From contig JAUMZQ010000002.1 in NCBI GenBank assembly GCA_030528055.1, positions 124,001 through 188,000 on the forward strand: 64,000 bases of DNA, given 5' to 3'. The position numbers and the translations under genes are program-made. This document shows, piece after piece, positions 44,061 to 52,591 of this stretch. Source of the DNA: Streptococcus sp. (GTDB lineage: Bacteria > Bacillota > Bacilli > Lactobacillales > Streptococcaceae). Below the pieces are notes generated by a model. It ran no database searches. It was not told where the DNA came from and was given only the letters and a program-made list of their open reading frames with translations. The stretch's first letter is position 1. Every line of letters starts with the position of its first letter.

Positions 44061-45185
44061 CTATTTTTTTATAATACCATATTCTTCATTCTTCTTCTGC
44101 TGTTGAGCATCTTTGTGGTTTTCATAAAGATTGGCTAAAAATTTAATAATTTCCTTAATAATGGAATAGGTAGGAATCACCACAATCATTCCAATAATTC
44201 CATAAAGGTTACTGGATAAAAGAATCAGCACAGTAATTGTGATTGGATGGACTTTCATCACTCCTCCTACAATTCTTGGATAGAGGATATTTCCGTCAAT
44301 TTGTTGAATAATCAACATATAAATAACCGCAAAAATCATTTTATTTGGATCTGTGAAAGCGTAAGTGATTACCATAGGAATCAAACCAATAGTAGGTCCA
44401 ACATAAGGAATTAGATTTGCTAGGCTTGAAAAAATTGCAAAAATCAAGGCATATTTTAATCCAATCACACTATAGCCGATGTAAGCTAACAGTCCAATCA
44501 AAAGAGCATCAATCGAGACACCGCTAATGTAACGAGCCACCGTAGCATTTAAGTTGATTAATAGAGAAGAGATATTTAACTTATCTCGTTTGAGCACTGT
44601 TCTTTCCAACATAGGAAGAAGTTTGTGACCATCTAACAAGAAATATACTAAAAAGATAGGGGTCATCACTAAAATTAAAAGAGTATTAATAACTGCTGAT
44701 ACTACGCTACCTAAACTATTTGTTACACTGTTTAAAATATTTTGTAGAATATCCACATAGGATAAATTCAATTGTTGAACGGTTGCTTGAATATTCAAAT
44801 TTTTAAAAGTTGGGTTTTTCGATAAACGGCTTACCAAACTTTGAACTTCCCAATATAAACCTTGAGTAGAATTAATTAAACTTGTAAGCTGATTGATTAG
44901 AATGGGTAAAAGATAGACTACTCCTAACGTAATCAAGCCAAATAAAAGAAGTAAGATTATTACAACTCCAAAAGGACGCTTAATTTTTAAATATTTTTCT
45001 AAAAACTTGACAATCGGATTTGTGATATAATAAAGAAACCCCCCTAAAATAAAAGGAATTAGAATAGTATTCACAACACTAACAATAGGTGTAATCATAT
45101 CTCCCAATTGACGCCATATAAAGAAAATAATCGTCAATAAGAGAACTTCACTAGTCCAAAAAAACAATTTACTATTACGAAACAT
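44061..45185 (-). CDS. AI-2E/PerM-family transporter
   Basis: A 374-residue membrane protein with about eight helices. Family hallmarks are the N-terminal double helix with IPFILGGFLYYITNPIVKFLEKYLK and the late ANLIPYVGPTIGLIPMVI block. Members include the YdiK, PerM and TqsA proteins, implicated in ion or autoinducer-2 export. Specific cargo unknown. It is divergent from the ABC ATPase gene with a 74-base gap; AAGGAG precedes ATG 45185. Confidence 0.85.
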   Translation of the reverse strand: MFRNSKLFFWTSEVLLLTIIFFIWRQLGDMITPIVSVVNTILIPFILGGFLYYITNPIVKFLEKYLKIKRPFGVVIILLLLFGLITLGVVYLLPILINQLTSLINSTQGLYWEVQSLVSRLSKNPTFKNLNIQATVQQLNLSYVDILQNILNSVTNSLGSVVSAVINTLLILVMTPIFLVYFLLDGHKLLPMLERTVLKRDKLNISSLLINLNATVARYISGVSIDALLIGLLAYIGYSVIGLKYALIFAIFSSLANLIPYVGPTIGLIPMVITYAFTDPNKMIFAVIYMLIIQQIDGNILYPRIVGGVMKVHPITITVLILLSSNLYGIIGMIVVIPTYSIIKEIIKFLANLYENHKDAQQQKKNEEYGIIKK

Positions 45186-45259
45186 GTCTATTCTCCTTCC
45201 TGTTATTTTACCATAATTTACGATAAAAATAGAGATATTTTATAAAAGAAGGAGGAAAA

Positions 45260-46063
45260 ATGAAAAATATTATTGAATTAAGAAATGTCTGGCTCATCAA
45301 AAACAATAAAACTATTTTAAAAGATTTGAACTGGCAAGTGAAAAAAGGAGAAAATTGGGCTATTCTTGGTTTGAATGGTTCAGGAAAATCCACCCTTCTT
45401 CGGCTCTTGATAGCTGAATACTGGAACACACAAGGACAAATGGAGGTTTTGGGAACAACTTTCGGAACAGGTGATATTACCCAGTTACGAAAAAAAATTG
45501 GAATTGTCGGCTCTTTTATTGCTGAACGATTGCCTAATCGATTATTAGCAGAAGAAGTTGTTTTAACAGGAAAATACAAGAGCAGTATCTTATATACCGC
45601 TTATGATGAAACAGACTTAAGTTCCGCAAAAAATATGCTCCGTTCTATCGGCGGAGAAGATTTGATTGGGCGTACTTATTTCAGCCTATCTCAAGGAGAA
45701 AAGCAATTACTGCTCATCGCCCGAAGTCTCATGGAAAATCCCGAATTGTTAATACTAGATGAAGCTACCAGTGGTCTAGATTTAATAGCAAGAGAACGGT
45801 TGCTAAAACAGATTGAGGGTATTTCAAAATTAAAAAATGCGCCAAGTATCCTTTATGTCACCCACCACGTTGAAGAAATCACTTCAACACTAGATCATGT
45901 ACTATTGCTCAAAGATGGAGAAATCCTAGCTCAAGGAAAAAAAGAGACAATCCTGCAAAAAGAAGTTATGAATCGTTTTTATCCACTCCCAGTTGATTTG
46001 ATTCGTTTAGGAAATGAACGCTATTTTGTCCAAGTAGAAAATCATTCAACAAAAACTAACTAA
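45260..46063 (+). CDS. ABC transporter ATP-binding protein without a linked permease
   Basis: A 267-residue ATPase: Walker A GLNGSGKST, an atypical signature FSLSQGEKQ, Walker B LLILDEATSGLD and switch His in YVTHHVEEI. It resembles the ModF/YlmA-type single ATPases. No permease gene adjoins it, so the partner or a non-transport role is unknown. AAGGAGG precedes ATG 45260. The stop codon lies inside the following terminator stem. Confidence 0.85.
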   Translation: MKNIIELRNVWLIKNNKTILKDLNWQVKKGENWAILGLNGSGKSTLLRLLIAEYWNTQGQMEVLGTTFGTGDITQLRKKIGIVGSFIAERLPNRLLAEEVVLTGKYKSSILYTAYDETDLSSAKNMLRSIGGEDLIGRTYFSLSQGEKQLLLIARSLMENPELLILDEATSGLDLIARERLLKQIEGISKLKNAPSILYVTHHVEEITSTLDHVLLLKDGEILAQGKKETILQKEVMNRFYPLPVDLIRLGNERYFVQVENHSTKTN

Positions 46064-46087
46064 AAAGCCCTTTGACGGGCTTTTTTT
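46062..46087. terminator. Shared bidirectional terminator
   Basis: AAAAAGCCC (46062-46070), loop TTTGAC, GGGCTTTTT (46077-46085). It overlaps the stop codons of the plus-strand ATPase and the minus-strand antiporter, and has T runs both ways. Confidence 0.85.
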
Positions 46088-48137
46088 ATTTTTTTCTGGC
46101 ATAATTGACCATATCATAGGGAAGAGTATTCACCGTTTCCTTTAGAGAATAATTCTCTAAGTTATTAACATTTTGACGAAGGCGCTTGGCATAGGCAGAT
46201 GAGATTAATTTTTTGTTTTCATATTCAAAAATTGTCTTTCTCTCTAAATAATAGCCACGCATCATTTCATCAATATTATTTGGCTTAACTCGTGTAATAA
46301 CCCGCTCAATAAATGCTCCACTATTAATAATCTCCGTTTCCCTCAGACGAGAATCTTGTAAAAAGGTAATAAGTGAACTTTGATATACTCCTTTTAAATG
46401 TTCTAGACTTTCAATTATTACCTCAGTATTAGCTAGATAAAGCTCTACTATTTCCTCAGTGTCTGAATTGCGTAACCGTTTTTCTTTCTTCTTCCAATTT
46501 CTTAAACGAGAACCAAAAGTAACCAATTCATGTATGGCGATTCTCAACATCCGAACGCTAATTAAAAAATAATAAGAAAGGTGGGTCGTCAAATTACGGT
46601 TGATCCCTTGTTCTATATTTTGCAAATATCGTTGATAAAGATGATAGTTCAAATTATTGATTCTACCCTCTTCAAAAGCCTGCTCTAAACCATCATTTTC
46701 AATACTTAAAATCAATAATTTCAAAGCAGTCCAATCCTGTTGAATATTCTTTCCTTCTTGTTCAAGAATAAGATTCTCCAAACGACCATGATAATTATCA
46801 ATGGCTGCATAAAGAGGACCTTTTGTTTTTGTATGTTTTAACTCTGATTCTAACTCTACGATAACTTCATTTAGAATTGCAATATGCATCAAATGCTCTC
46901 CATTTTCTTCGCGATTATTGGATAAGCGTGGTAAAAATACAATTCCTGCTAAAAAGCTAAACAGAGTTACCCCAGCAACAAGAAATAACAGCAATGGGTT
47001 TTCCTGCTCCAATGTCGTTGGAATCAGTAAAATTGTGGCAATAGAAACGGTTCCCTTTACTCCAGAAAAAGTTAGCAAGAGCATCTCTTTCAGATAATTC
47101 TTCACTTTTTTCTTTAATTTTTTAGTTCTATAAAAATAGAAAGTAAAAAGCATGACAAAACGAATAGCAAAGAGGAGAATAGTGAGAATAATAATCCCAA
47201 CCAAGAGAAAGAGATTGTCATAAATAGGATTTTTGATGATTGGTTCAGCAATCACCTCCAATTCCATTCCCAAGATAACAAAGACGGATCCATTGAGAAT
47301 AAAATTAACAGTATTCCAAATAGTATCTGTCACAGAATCAACCTGTGCTTCTAATAAAGTGATTCGTTTAAAGCGACTTGCTTTGAAAATTCCAGCCACA
47401 ACAACCGCAATAATTCCTGAAACATGAACTTCTTCTGCTACAAAGAAAGCCATTAAAGGCAAGCTAAGTTCCAATAATAACTCACTGGCAATATCCGATA
47501 CACGAGCACTCATTAAAATTTTGTGTAACCAGCGATTTAAAGCGGCTGTTATTATACCTACTAAAAGCCCACCGATAATAGATAGTAAGAGAGAAACGCT
47601 AGCTTTTCCCAAGGAAAAAGTACCGGTTGTCCATGCTAATAAGGCAACTTGAAAAGCTACCAATCCGGAAGCGTCGTTCAGCAATCCCTCACCCTTTAAG
47701 ATATTTTCAACCCGTTTGGGAAAGGAAAATCGATCGGATAGAGAAGAAAAAGCTACCAAATCAGTCGGACCTAGAGCCGCTCCTACAGCTACACAGGCCG
47801 CAAAAGGTAAACTACCCCAAAAAATATGCGAAACAAATCCAAGACTCAGAGTAGAAAAAAAGATAACTGGAAAAATCAAATAAATAATTATCCGCCAATG
47901 TTTAAATATGCTCGTAACATTACTCTCCTCAGCTTCACGAAAAAGAAGAGGCCCGATGACGAGCGCTAAAAACAACTCGGTGTCTAAATGAAAACTTTCT
48001 TGAGGAATGTAAAATCCGATAATAACTCCCAGAGCAATCTGAACTAAAGGAAGAGGAAGCTGCGGGAAAATACGATTGGTTACATTAGAAATAACCAGAA
48101 CTAATAAAAAAATAATAATATAAAGGAGAATTTCCAT
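46086..48137 (-). CDS. CPA1-family Na+/H+ antiporter
   Basis: A 683-residue protein: about 12 helices in the first 410 residues, then a 270-residue cytoplasmic helical domain. The ion-binding centre is seen in GAALGPTDLVAFSSL and GEGLLNDASGLVAFQ, the CPA1 (NhaP/NHE) pattern with conserved TD and NDAS. It exchanges sodium or potassium for protons in pH and salt homeostasis. It starts behind AAAGGAG at 48137, 12 bases after the small gene upstream. Confidence 0.9.
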   Translation of the reverse strand: MEILLYIIIFLLVLVISNVTNRIFPQLPLPLVQIALGVIIGFYIPQESFHLDTELFLALVIGPLLFREAEESNVTSIFKHWRIIIYLIFPVIFFSTLSLGFVSHIFWGSLPFAACVAVGAALGPTDLVAFSSLSDRFSFPKRVENILKGEGLLNDASGLVAFQVALLAWTTGTFSLGKASVSLLLSIIGGLLVGIITAALNRWLHKILMSARVSDIASELLLELSLPLMAFFVAEEVHVSGIIAVVVAGIFKASRFKRITLLEAQVDSVTDTIWNTVNFILNGSVFVILGMELEVIAEPIIKNPIYDNLFLLVGIIILTILLFAIRFVMLFTFYFYRTKKLKKKVKNYLKEMLLLTFSGVKGTVSIATILLIPTTLEQENPLLLFLVAGVTLFSFLAGIVFLPRLSNNREENGEHLMHIAILNEVIVELESELKHTKTKGPLYAAIDNYHGRLENLILEQEGKNIQQDWTALKLLILSIENDGLEQAFEEGRINNLNYHLYQRYLQNIEQGINRNLTTHLSYYFLISVRMLRIAIHELVTFGSRLRNWKKKEKRLRNSDTEEIVELYLANTEVIIESLEHLKGVYQSSLITFLQDSRLRETEIINSGAFIERVITRVKPNNIDEMMRGYYLERKTIFEYENKKLISSAYAKRLRQNVNNLENYSLKETVNTLPYDMVNYARKK

Positions 48138-48149
48138 ACTGATTCTCCT

Positions 48150-48404
48150 TTATCTTTGTTTGCAACACTCTTCAAAAAGCATTTTTTGTTCAGAAATTTT
48201 TTGATCAATTTTAGACAAATCACGGTGTTCAATTTTTTTATGACAACGTTCTTTCTCAAGATTGACCAATTTTTTCTTGATTCGTATCATCTTTTTATTC
48301 ATACAAGCTTCATCTAAAAAATTGTTAACCGCTTGTCCATTTGTCGATTCGATATACTTGCTACGAAGCACACTTAATTTATCTTGTAAATACTGTTTAT
48401 CCAT
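48150..48404 (-). CDS. Small charged helical protein, unknown
   Basis: An 84-residue soluble protein rich in Lys/Glu and with four cysteines, including CC near the end. Predicted almost wholly helical with a coiled-coil-like middle (IRIKKKLVNLEKERCHKKIEHRDLSKIDQKI). It sits between mnmM (4 bases) and the antiporter gene (12 bases), so it is likely cotranscribed. No family recognised. A real short gene is probable because spacing is operon-like. Confidence 0.55.
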   Translation of the reverse strand: MDKQYLQDKLSVLRSKYIESTNGQAVNNFLDEACMNKKMIRIKKKLVNLEKERCHKKIEHRDLSKIDQKISEQKMLFEECCKQR

Positions 48405-48408
48405 TCTG

Positions 48409-48954
48409 TTATTCTCTTATTTTTTCTATCATTAGTAAAAACGGTGGTTTGTTAATTTGATTCACTGTTTTATATAAGGCAACTGTAAAGTTCTGTTGTG
48501 GTAACTGACTAGCAAACTCCAACACCGACTCTCGTTCAACCTCTCCACCAGGATGACCATAATAAATCATCACAGCTACTCGTCCACCAACCTCCAATAG
48601 TTGGCAAATTTTCTCCAGTGCCTTTATGGTTGTTGGTGCTTGTGTGATAATTGTTTTATCTGCTGAGGGTAGGTAGCCAAGATTAAAGATAGCAGCTTTT
48701 AGTTTGTCTATATAGAGATCTACTTTCTCATGACTATCTAAAATTAAGTCTACATTATCGACTTTCGCTTCAGATAGCCGTTCTGCTGTTTTTTTAATAG
48801 CTTGTTCTTGAATGTCAAAAGCCAAAACTTTCTTGGATAGTTGCGCTAAAAAAAGGGTGTCGTGTCCGTTTCCCATAGTCGCATCAACTGTTATGTCTTC
48901 TGAACCAATCACTGCTGCTAAAAAACGATGACCCATTTCTAATGGCTTCAACAT
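48409..48954 (-). CDS. mnmM: tRNA wobble-uridine methyltransferase MnmM (YtqB-type)
   Basis: A 181-residue class I SAM methyltransferase: VDATMGNGHDTLFLAQL is the SAM loop, AFDIQEQAI the ribose-binding acidic strand, and NLGYLPSADKTIIT the catalytic region. YtqB of Bacillus was identified as MnmM, which methylates nm5s2U34 of tRNA. It overlaps the end of ytqA by seven bases, and its SD CAGGAG is inside that gene, so the two are coupled. Assignment rests on family and gene order. Confidence 0.85.
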   Translation of the reverse strand: MLKPLEMGHRFLAAVIGSEDITVDATMGNGHDTLFLAQLSKKVLAFDIQEQAIKKTAERLSEAKVDNVDLILDSHEKVDLYIDKLKAAIFNLGYLPSADKTIITQAPTTIKALEKICQLLEVGGRVAVMIYYGHPGGEVERESVLEFASQLPQQNFTVALYKTVNQINKPPFLLMIEKIRE

Positions 48955-49883
48955 GCAAACTCCTGCCTTACTGCTTTACAACCTTGAGTACTTCCTCGAC
49001 GCTTCATTTCATCATCAATAGCATTCAACACTTCCCACTTGTTGAGACTCCACATTGGGCCAATCAGCATATCTCTAGGAGCATCTCCTGTAATACGATG
49101 AATAATAATATGTTTTGGAATGACCTCTAGTTGATCACAAATAATCGTAACATATTCTTTTTGACTAAGCAACTGCAATCGCCCTTCGTGGTAGTCTCTT
49201 TGCATCCGAGTATTTTTCATCAAATGTAGCAAATGTAACTTAATGCCCTGAATGTCATTATCAGTAACACAACGCCGAACATTTTCAATCATCATATCAT
49301 GAGTTTCTCCGGGTAGCCCATTGATTAAATGCGATACAATTTCAATTCTAGGAATTTGTCTTAATCGTCGAACTGTTTCCACATACAGTTCATAGGAATG
49401 TGCACGATTAATCAGTTCTGATGTGCTCTCATAAGTTGTCTGTAATCCCAACTCAACTGTCACATGCATCCGTTCTGATAGTTCTGCCAAGTATTCAAGT
49501 GTTTCGTCTGGTAAACAATCTGGACGAGTTCCAATATTAATCCCAACAACCCCCGGCTCATTAATAGCTTGTTCATAGCGTTCACGAAGAACTTCTACTC
49601 TCTCGTGAGTGTTGGTAAAATTTTGAAAGTAAACAAGGTATTTTTGAACATCAGGCCACTTGCGATGCATAAAATCGATCTCTTTGTAGAATTGTTCTCT
49701 AATCGGTGCATCTGGAGCTACAATCGCATCTCCAGAACCTGAAACTGTGCAAAAAGTACAACCACCATGTGCCACCGTTCCGTCACGATTTGGACAGTCA
49801 AAACCTGCATCAATTGGTACTTTGAAAATCTTTTCTCCAAAAATTTTTCTATAATAGTCATTTAGCGTATTATAAGATTTCAT
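48948..49883 (-). CDS. ytqA: Radical SAM protein YtqA (TIGR01212 type), tRNA modification
   Basis: A 311-residue radical SAM protein, started at ATG 49883 (MKSYNTLNDYYRKIFGEKIFKVPIDAGFDCPNRDGTVAHGGCTFC). The cluster motif is CPNRDGTVAHGGCTFC. NIGTRPDCLPDE and VELGLQTTYESTSELINRAHS follow. YtqA is coupled to MnmM in wobble-uridine modification from memory. There is no SD; an extended -10 box ends six bases before ATG, so the mRNA may be leaderless. The TTG seven codons earlier lies in that promoter. Confidence 0.87.
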   Translation of the reverse strand: MKSYNTLNDYYRKIFGEKIFKVPIDAGFDCPNRDGTVAHGGCTFCTVSGSGDAIVAPDAPIREQFYKEIDFMHRKWPDVQKYLVYFQNFTNTHERVEVLRERYEQAINEPGVVGINIGTRPDCLPDETLEYLAELSERMHVTVELGLQTTYESTSELINRAHSYELYVETVRRLRQIPRIEIVSHLINGLPGETHDMMIENVRRCVTDNDIQGIKLHLLHLMKNTRMQRDYHEGRLQLLSQKEYVTIICDQLEVIPKHIIIHRITGDAPRDMLIGPMWSLNKWEVLNAIDDEMKRRGSTQGCKAVRQEFAC

Positions 49884-49889
49884 TTTTTT

Positions 49890-49898
49890 ATTGTACCA
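49890..49898 (-). promoter_or_regulatory. Extended -10 giving a leaderless ytqA transcript
   Basis: On the minus strand TGGTACAAT (TG plus TACAAT at 49895-49890) is followed by six bases and then ATG. A start point seven bases after the -10 falls on the A of the start codon. Confidence 0.5.
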
Positions 49899-49911
49899 CA
49901 AAAAAAGAAAA

Positions 49912-49931
49912 AGAACCCCAGTTAGAGTTCT
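49912..49931 (-). terminator. Terminator of the PAP2 phosphatase gene
   Basis: AGAACTC/GGGTTCT on the minus strand (7 bp, one G-U), followed by TTTTTCTTTTTTT. The T tract runs into the ytqA promoter. Confidence 0.65.
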
Positions 49932-50012
49932 AAATTTTAATAGAAAAGGGATTCATTTCAAAAAGAATGTTTTCTGTTATTGAGAGCATTAACTACTATT
50001 TTTCCACACTCT

Positions 50013-50663
50013 CTATCTCTGTTTTCCTTTAAAGCGCCACTGAAAACGTAGTTGATCATAAAAAGGAAACTCAATACTTAAAATAGAAAAACCAAGAAGC
50101 ATACTTGCCGTAACATCTGTGGGATAATGAACTCCTAGATAGACACGTGATGAAACAATCATCAAAATAGCAACTAAGAATAGTCCCTGTACAATCCGTT
50201 TCTTCACTTTGTTGTGAATATGTTGTCCAACAATGATAATGAGGCTACCAAATACTAAGGTAGATGCGAGTGCATGCCCACTAGGAAATGAAAAGCCACT
50301 TTCTTCCACTAAATGTTGAATAGCCGGTCGCGGTCTTTGGTAGATATTTTTTAAAATCAACACCAAAAGACCTGAAGCCACCAAATTTCCAAAGAGAAGT
50401 ATAGCCTCACTTCGCCATTTTTTAAAAAGGAAAAAGACGATAACAAGAAGCACCCAAGAAACGATAACGGGTGTATTGATAAAACTGGTAATAGTAGAGA
50501 AGAATACCGTCAAACCTTGAGGTAAATCACCGCGTAACGCTGTTTGAATGCTTGTATCAAAGCCAGTTAATTGTTGCGAGTGAAACTTAACAGTATAGCC
50601 TAGAATCATAAAAAGTAAAAGGGCAAAAGAGCCCCTTGTTAGATAAAGTTGTTTATTTTTCAT
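50013..50663 (-). CDS. PAP2-family membrane phosphatase
   Basis: A 216-residue protein with five to six helices and the three PAP2 motifs: KNIYQRPRP, FPSGHALAS and SRVYLGVHYPTDV, whose histidines and arginines form the active site. It probably dephosphorylates a lipid or isoprenoid pyrophosphate on the outer face of the membrane. It overlaps ribU by 11 bases and is cotranscribed; the functional link to riboflavin uptake is unclear and may be only positional. Confidence 0.88.
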   Translation of the reverse strand: MKNKQLYLTRGSFALLLFMILGYTVKFHSQQLTGFDTSIQTALRGDLPQGLTVFFSTITSFINTPVIVSWVLLVIVFFLFKKWRSEAILLFGNLVASGLLVLILKNIYQRPRPAIQHLVEESGFSFPSGHALASTLVFGSLIIIVGQHIHNKVKKRIVQGLFLVAILMIVSSRVYLGVHYPTDVTASMLLGFSILSIEFPFYDQLRFQWRFKGKQR

Positions 50664-51216
50664 ATTTTTTTAGAACGGGTTTCAAGCAACTATAAAGAAG
50701 CCAAAAAGCCAGAGAAAATGCCAATCCTTGTAAGATATTAAAAGGGGTAACGATTGCTAATAAATAGTTTACCAAACCTATATTTTTTGAAATATCAAAA
50801 TTTGCAAACTTGGCATAGAGCGGCACCGCATAAATGTAATTCAAGATAATCATCACTAGTGTCATGCTCAGAGTTGCCAGACCAGAAGCAAGTAAGTAAT
50901 TTCGTATATTTCTTTTCTTCTGCCAAACAAATGCAATGGCTAAGACGAAGACTGCAAAAGCAACAATATTCATCGGTAAACCGATGTAGGTATTCACACC
51001 TTGATTATTTAGAACTAATTTTAATAGAGAACGAAGCAGTAAGATATAAAAAGCTCCACTCAAATCCAGCATCACCAAGCCTAACAAGATAGGAAGAATA
51101 CTAAATTCTAATTTTAAAAAATCAGTCCCCGGTAAAATAGGGAAATCAAAGAACATCAGCAAAAAAGATAATGCTGAAAGAATAGCAATGGTTGCTAATT
51201 TACGTGTGTTTGTCAT
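50653..51216 (-). CDS. ribU: Riboflavin ECF transporter S component
   Basis: A 187-residue membrane protein with six helices, started at ATG 51216 (MTNTRKLATIAILSALSFLLMFF) behind GGAGG. The N-terminal ALSFLLMFFDFPILPGTDFLKLEFSILP is the RibU signature. It binds riboflavin and docks on the shared ECF module, encoded elsewhere. An FMN riboswitch lies upstream and its ribosome site is inside a hairpin, so synthesis should fall when FMN is plentiful. Confidence 0.93.
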   Translation of the reverse strand: MTNTRKLATIAILSALSFLLMFFDFPILPGTDFLKLEFSILPILLGLVMLDLSGAFYILLLRSLLKLVLNNQGVNTYIGLPMNIVAFAVFVLAIAFVWQKKRNIRNYLLASGLATLSMTLVMIILNYIYAVPLYAKFANFDISKNIGLVNYLLAIVTPFNILQGLAFSLAFWLLYSCLKPVLKKYEK

Positions 51217-51225
51217 AACAGGTTC

Positions 51226-51249
51226 CTCCAATTTTCAAAAAAATTAGAG
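51226..51249 (-). promoter_or_regulatory. SD-sequestering hairpin of ribU
   Basis: On the minus strand CTCTAATTTT (51249-51240), loop TTTG, AAAATTGGAG (51235-51226): ten pairs with one G-U, burying the GGAG of the ribU ribosome binding site. Confidence 0.6.
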
Positions 51250-51369
51250 AAGCTTGAAAGACAGCATCGAACTATTCTATTAAACAAAGAGGGGGTTTAA
51301 AATAGAAACTCACCCTAAAATATATTCTAACAAATATAATCACAACAGAATTTACAACTACTGTCTCTC

Positions 51370-51488
51370 GTCTTCTCCCATCCAGACTCTACTGTCGGTT
51401 GTGGAATCACACCACATCAGCTCGCGCTCGCGGACTTCAAGTAAACTTGTCACCGCCGGTCGGGAATTTCACCCTGCCCTGAAGACAT
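51370..51488 (-). promoter_or_regulatory. FMN riboswitch (RFN element)
   Basis: The minus strand shows the conserved RFN core: CAGGGCAGGGTGAAATTCCC, GACCGGCGGT, GTCCGCGAGCG, GATTC, CGACAGTAGAGTCTGGATGGGAGAAGAC. P1 is GTCTTC (51486-51481) with GAAGAC (51375-51370). It senses flavin mononucleotide and lies about 150 bases ahead of ribU. Confidence 0.96.
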
Positions 51489-51492
51489 TTAT

Positions 51493-51521
51493 AGAATAAC
51501 AAAAAAAACTTGCTAGAGCAA
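51493..51521 (-). promoter_or_regulatory. ribU promoter
   Basis: TTGCTC (51521-51516), 17 bases, TATTCT (51498-51493) on the minus strand. The -35 lies within the upstream trmL terminator stem. Confidence 0.5.
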
Positions 51522-51528
51522 GTTTTTT
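51503..51528 (-). terminator. trmL terminator
   Basis: AAAAAACTTGC (51503-51513), loop TAGA, GCAAGTTTTTT (51518-51528). About 190 bases separate it from the trmL stop, and that stretch shows no gene. Confidence 0.75.
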
Positions 51529-51716
51529 ATCTTTGGAAATTTTTACCAACAAGAAGCTGTGCCTTTGTTAGCTGATTGGCAGAACTATACACTACTTATT
51601 TATCTGACCTTTTAAAAGAGACACACAAAATTTGAAATAATTATTGTGCAGGCTAAACAAGACTAAAGTAAAATACCATTTGTAGCCCTTATAATGAGTT
51701 TCAAAATCTACCATAT

Positions 51717-52226
51717 TTATTTTAATTTATCTTTTTCGTACTTGTGTACTAGGTCTAAACCTTCAAAATCTTGTTGTCTTAGTGCCTCATACACTATCAT
51801 GCAAACAGTATTTGAAACATTCAAACTTCTAACATGTTGATCATTCATTGGAATACGAAGATTTTTTTCATGATGTTGGCGCATGAAGTCTTCTGGAAGC
51901 CCCTTATCTTCACGACCAAACATGAAATAATGATTACCGGTTTGAGTAAAATTTTCCTCTGAATAAACTGTTTCAGCAAACTTGGAAATCAGATAAAGTC
52001 TGCCATCTACTTGATTCATAAAATCTTCTAAGTTATCGTAATAATGAATATCCAATTTATCCCAATAATCCAAGCCTGCACGCTTCATTTTACGATCATC
52101 AATCGGAAAACCCATCGGTTTGATAATATGAAGAGAGGAATTGGTTGCGGCACAAGTGCGTGCTATATTTCCTGTATTTTGCGGAATTTGAGGTTCAAAA
52201 AGAACAATGTGATTTTTAAATGCCAT
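51717..52226 (-). CDS. trmL: tRNA (cytidine/uridine-34-2'-O)-methyltransferase
   Basis: A 169-residue SPOUT methyltransferase started at ATG 52226 ([29 protein letters not shown]), behind TTAGGA. Motif 1 is NTGNIARTC; the SAM-binding knot is in [13 protein letters not shown] and [25 protein letters not shown]. It methylates the ribose of the tRNA-Leu wobble base. Its 5' region contains a compact RNA with a terminator, so expression appears to depend on readthrough or on a separate start. Confidence 0.92.
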   Translation of the reverse strand: MAFKNHIVLFEPQIPQNTGNIARTCAATNSSLHIIKPMGFPIDDRKMKRAGLDYWDKLDIHYYDNLEDFMNQVDGRLYLISKFAETVYSEENFTQTGNHYFMFGREDKGLPEDFMRQHHEKNLRIPMNDQHVRSLNVSNTVCMIVYEALRQQDFEGLDLVHKYEKDKLK

Positions 52227-52261
52227 ATATTTTCCTAATTTAAAATCAATTTTATAATGAT

Positions 52262-52364
52262 AAAAAAATAGCCACACTGCCCGGAGTTAAGCTCAGCAAA
52301 CAGCGTGGTTAAGGCTTCATTAACTTACATCACAACAGGTTTGAGGTAAACCAATGAAGGTACT
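52262..52364 (-). ncRNA. Structured RNA with its own promoter and terminator, upstream of trmL
   Basis: From the predicted start near 52364, the minus strand contains CTTCATT...AATGAAG (7 bp) enclosing GGTTT-ACCTC-AAACC. Then CCACGCTG...CAGTGTGG (8 bp, one G-U) is followed by CTATTTTTTT at 52270-52261. A 6-bp alternative, AGTTAA with TTAACT, joins the two domains and would break the terminator. It is either a leader attenuator of trmL (36 bases downstream) or a small RNA of about 100 nt. I match it to no riboswitch class I know. Confidence 0.55.
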
Positions 52365-52369
52365 TTCTA

Positions 52370-52397
52370 AGTATATCACTTTATAGCGACAAGTCAA
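52370..52397 (-). promoter_or_regulatory. Promoter of the trmL leader RNA
   Basis: TTGACT (52397-52392), 16 bases, TATACT (52375-52370) on the minus strand. Between here and yidD (52400-52559) there is only AT-rich DNA. Confidence 0.65.
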
Positions 52398-52559
52398 TAG
52401 AAAATGCTTAAAAAATATAGATTTTTTTATATTTTGCTTGTTAAAAAATTTTTTTAACCAACTGCCAACCTAAATACATTAGATAAACTAGCTATCTGTT
52501 AGTATACCTAACGTTTACTATCTTTCATCCTCTCTCAACAATTCAGACTTTTATCAACA

Positions 52560-52588
52560 AAAGCCCGCATAGTTAAATAGCGAGCTTT
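52560..52588. terminator. Terminator of the scp/rluB/yidD operon
   Basis: AAAGCCCGC (52560-52568)/GCGAGCTTT (52580-52588), one G-T pair, with T runs on both strands. It touches the yidD stop region. Confidence 0.7.
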
Positions 52589-52591
52589 TTA

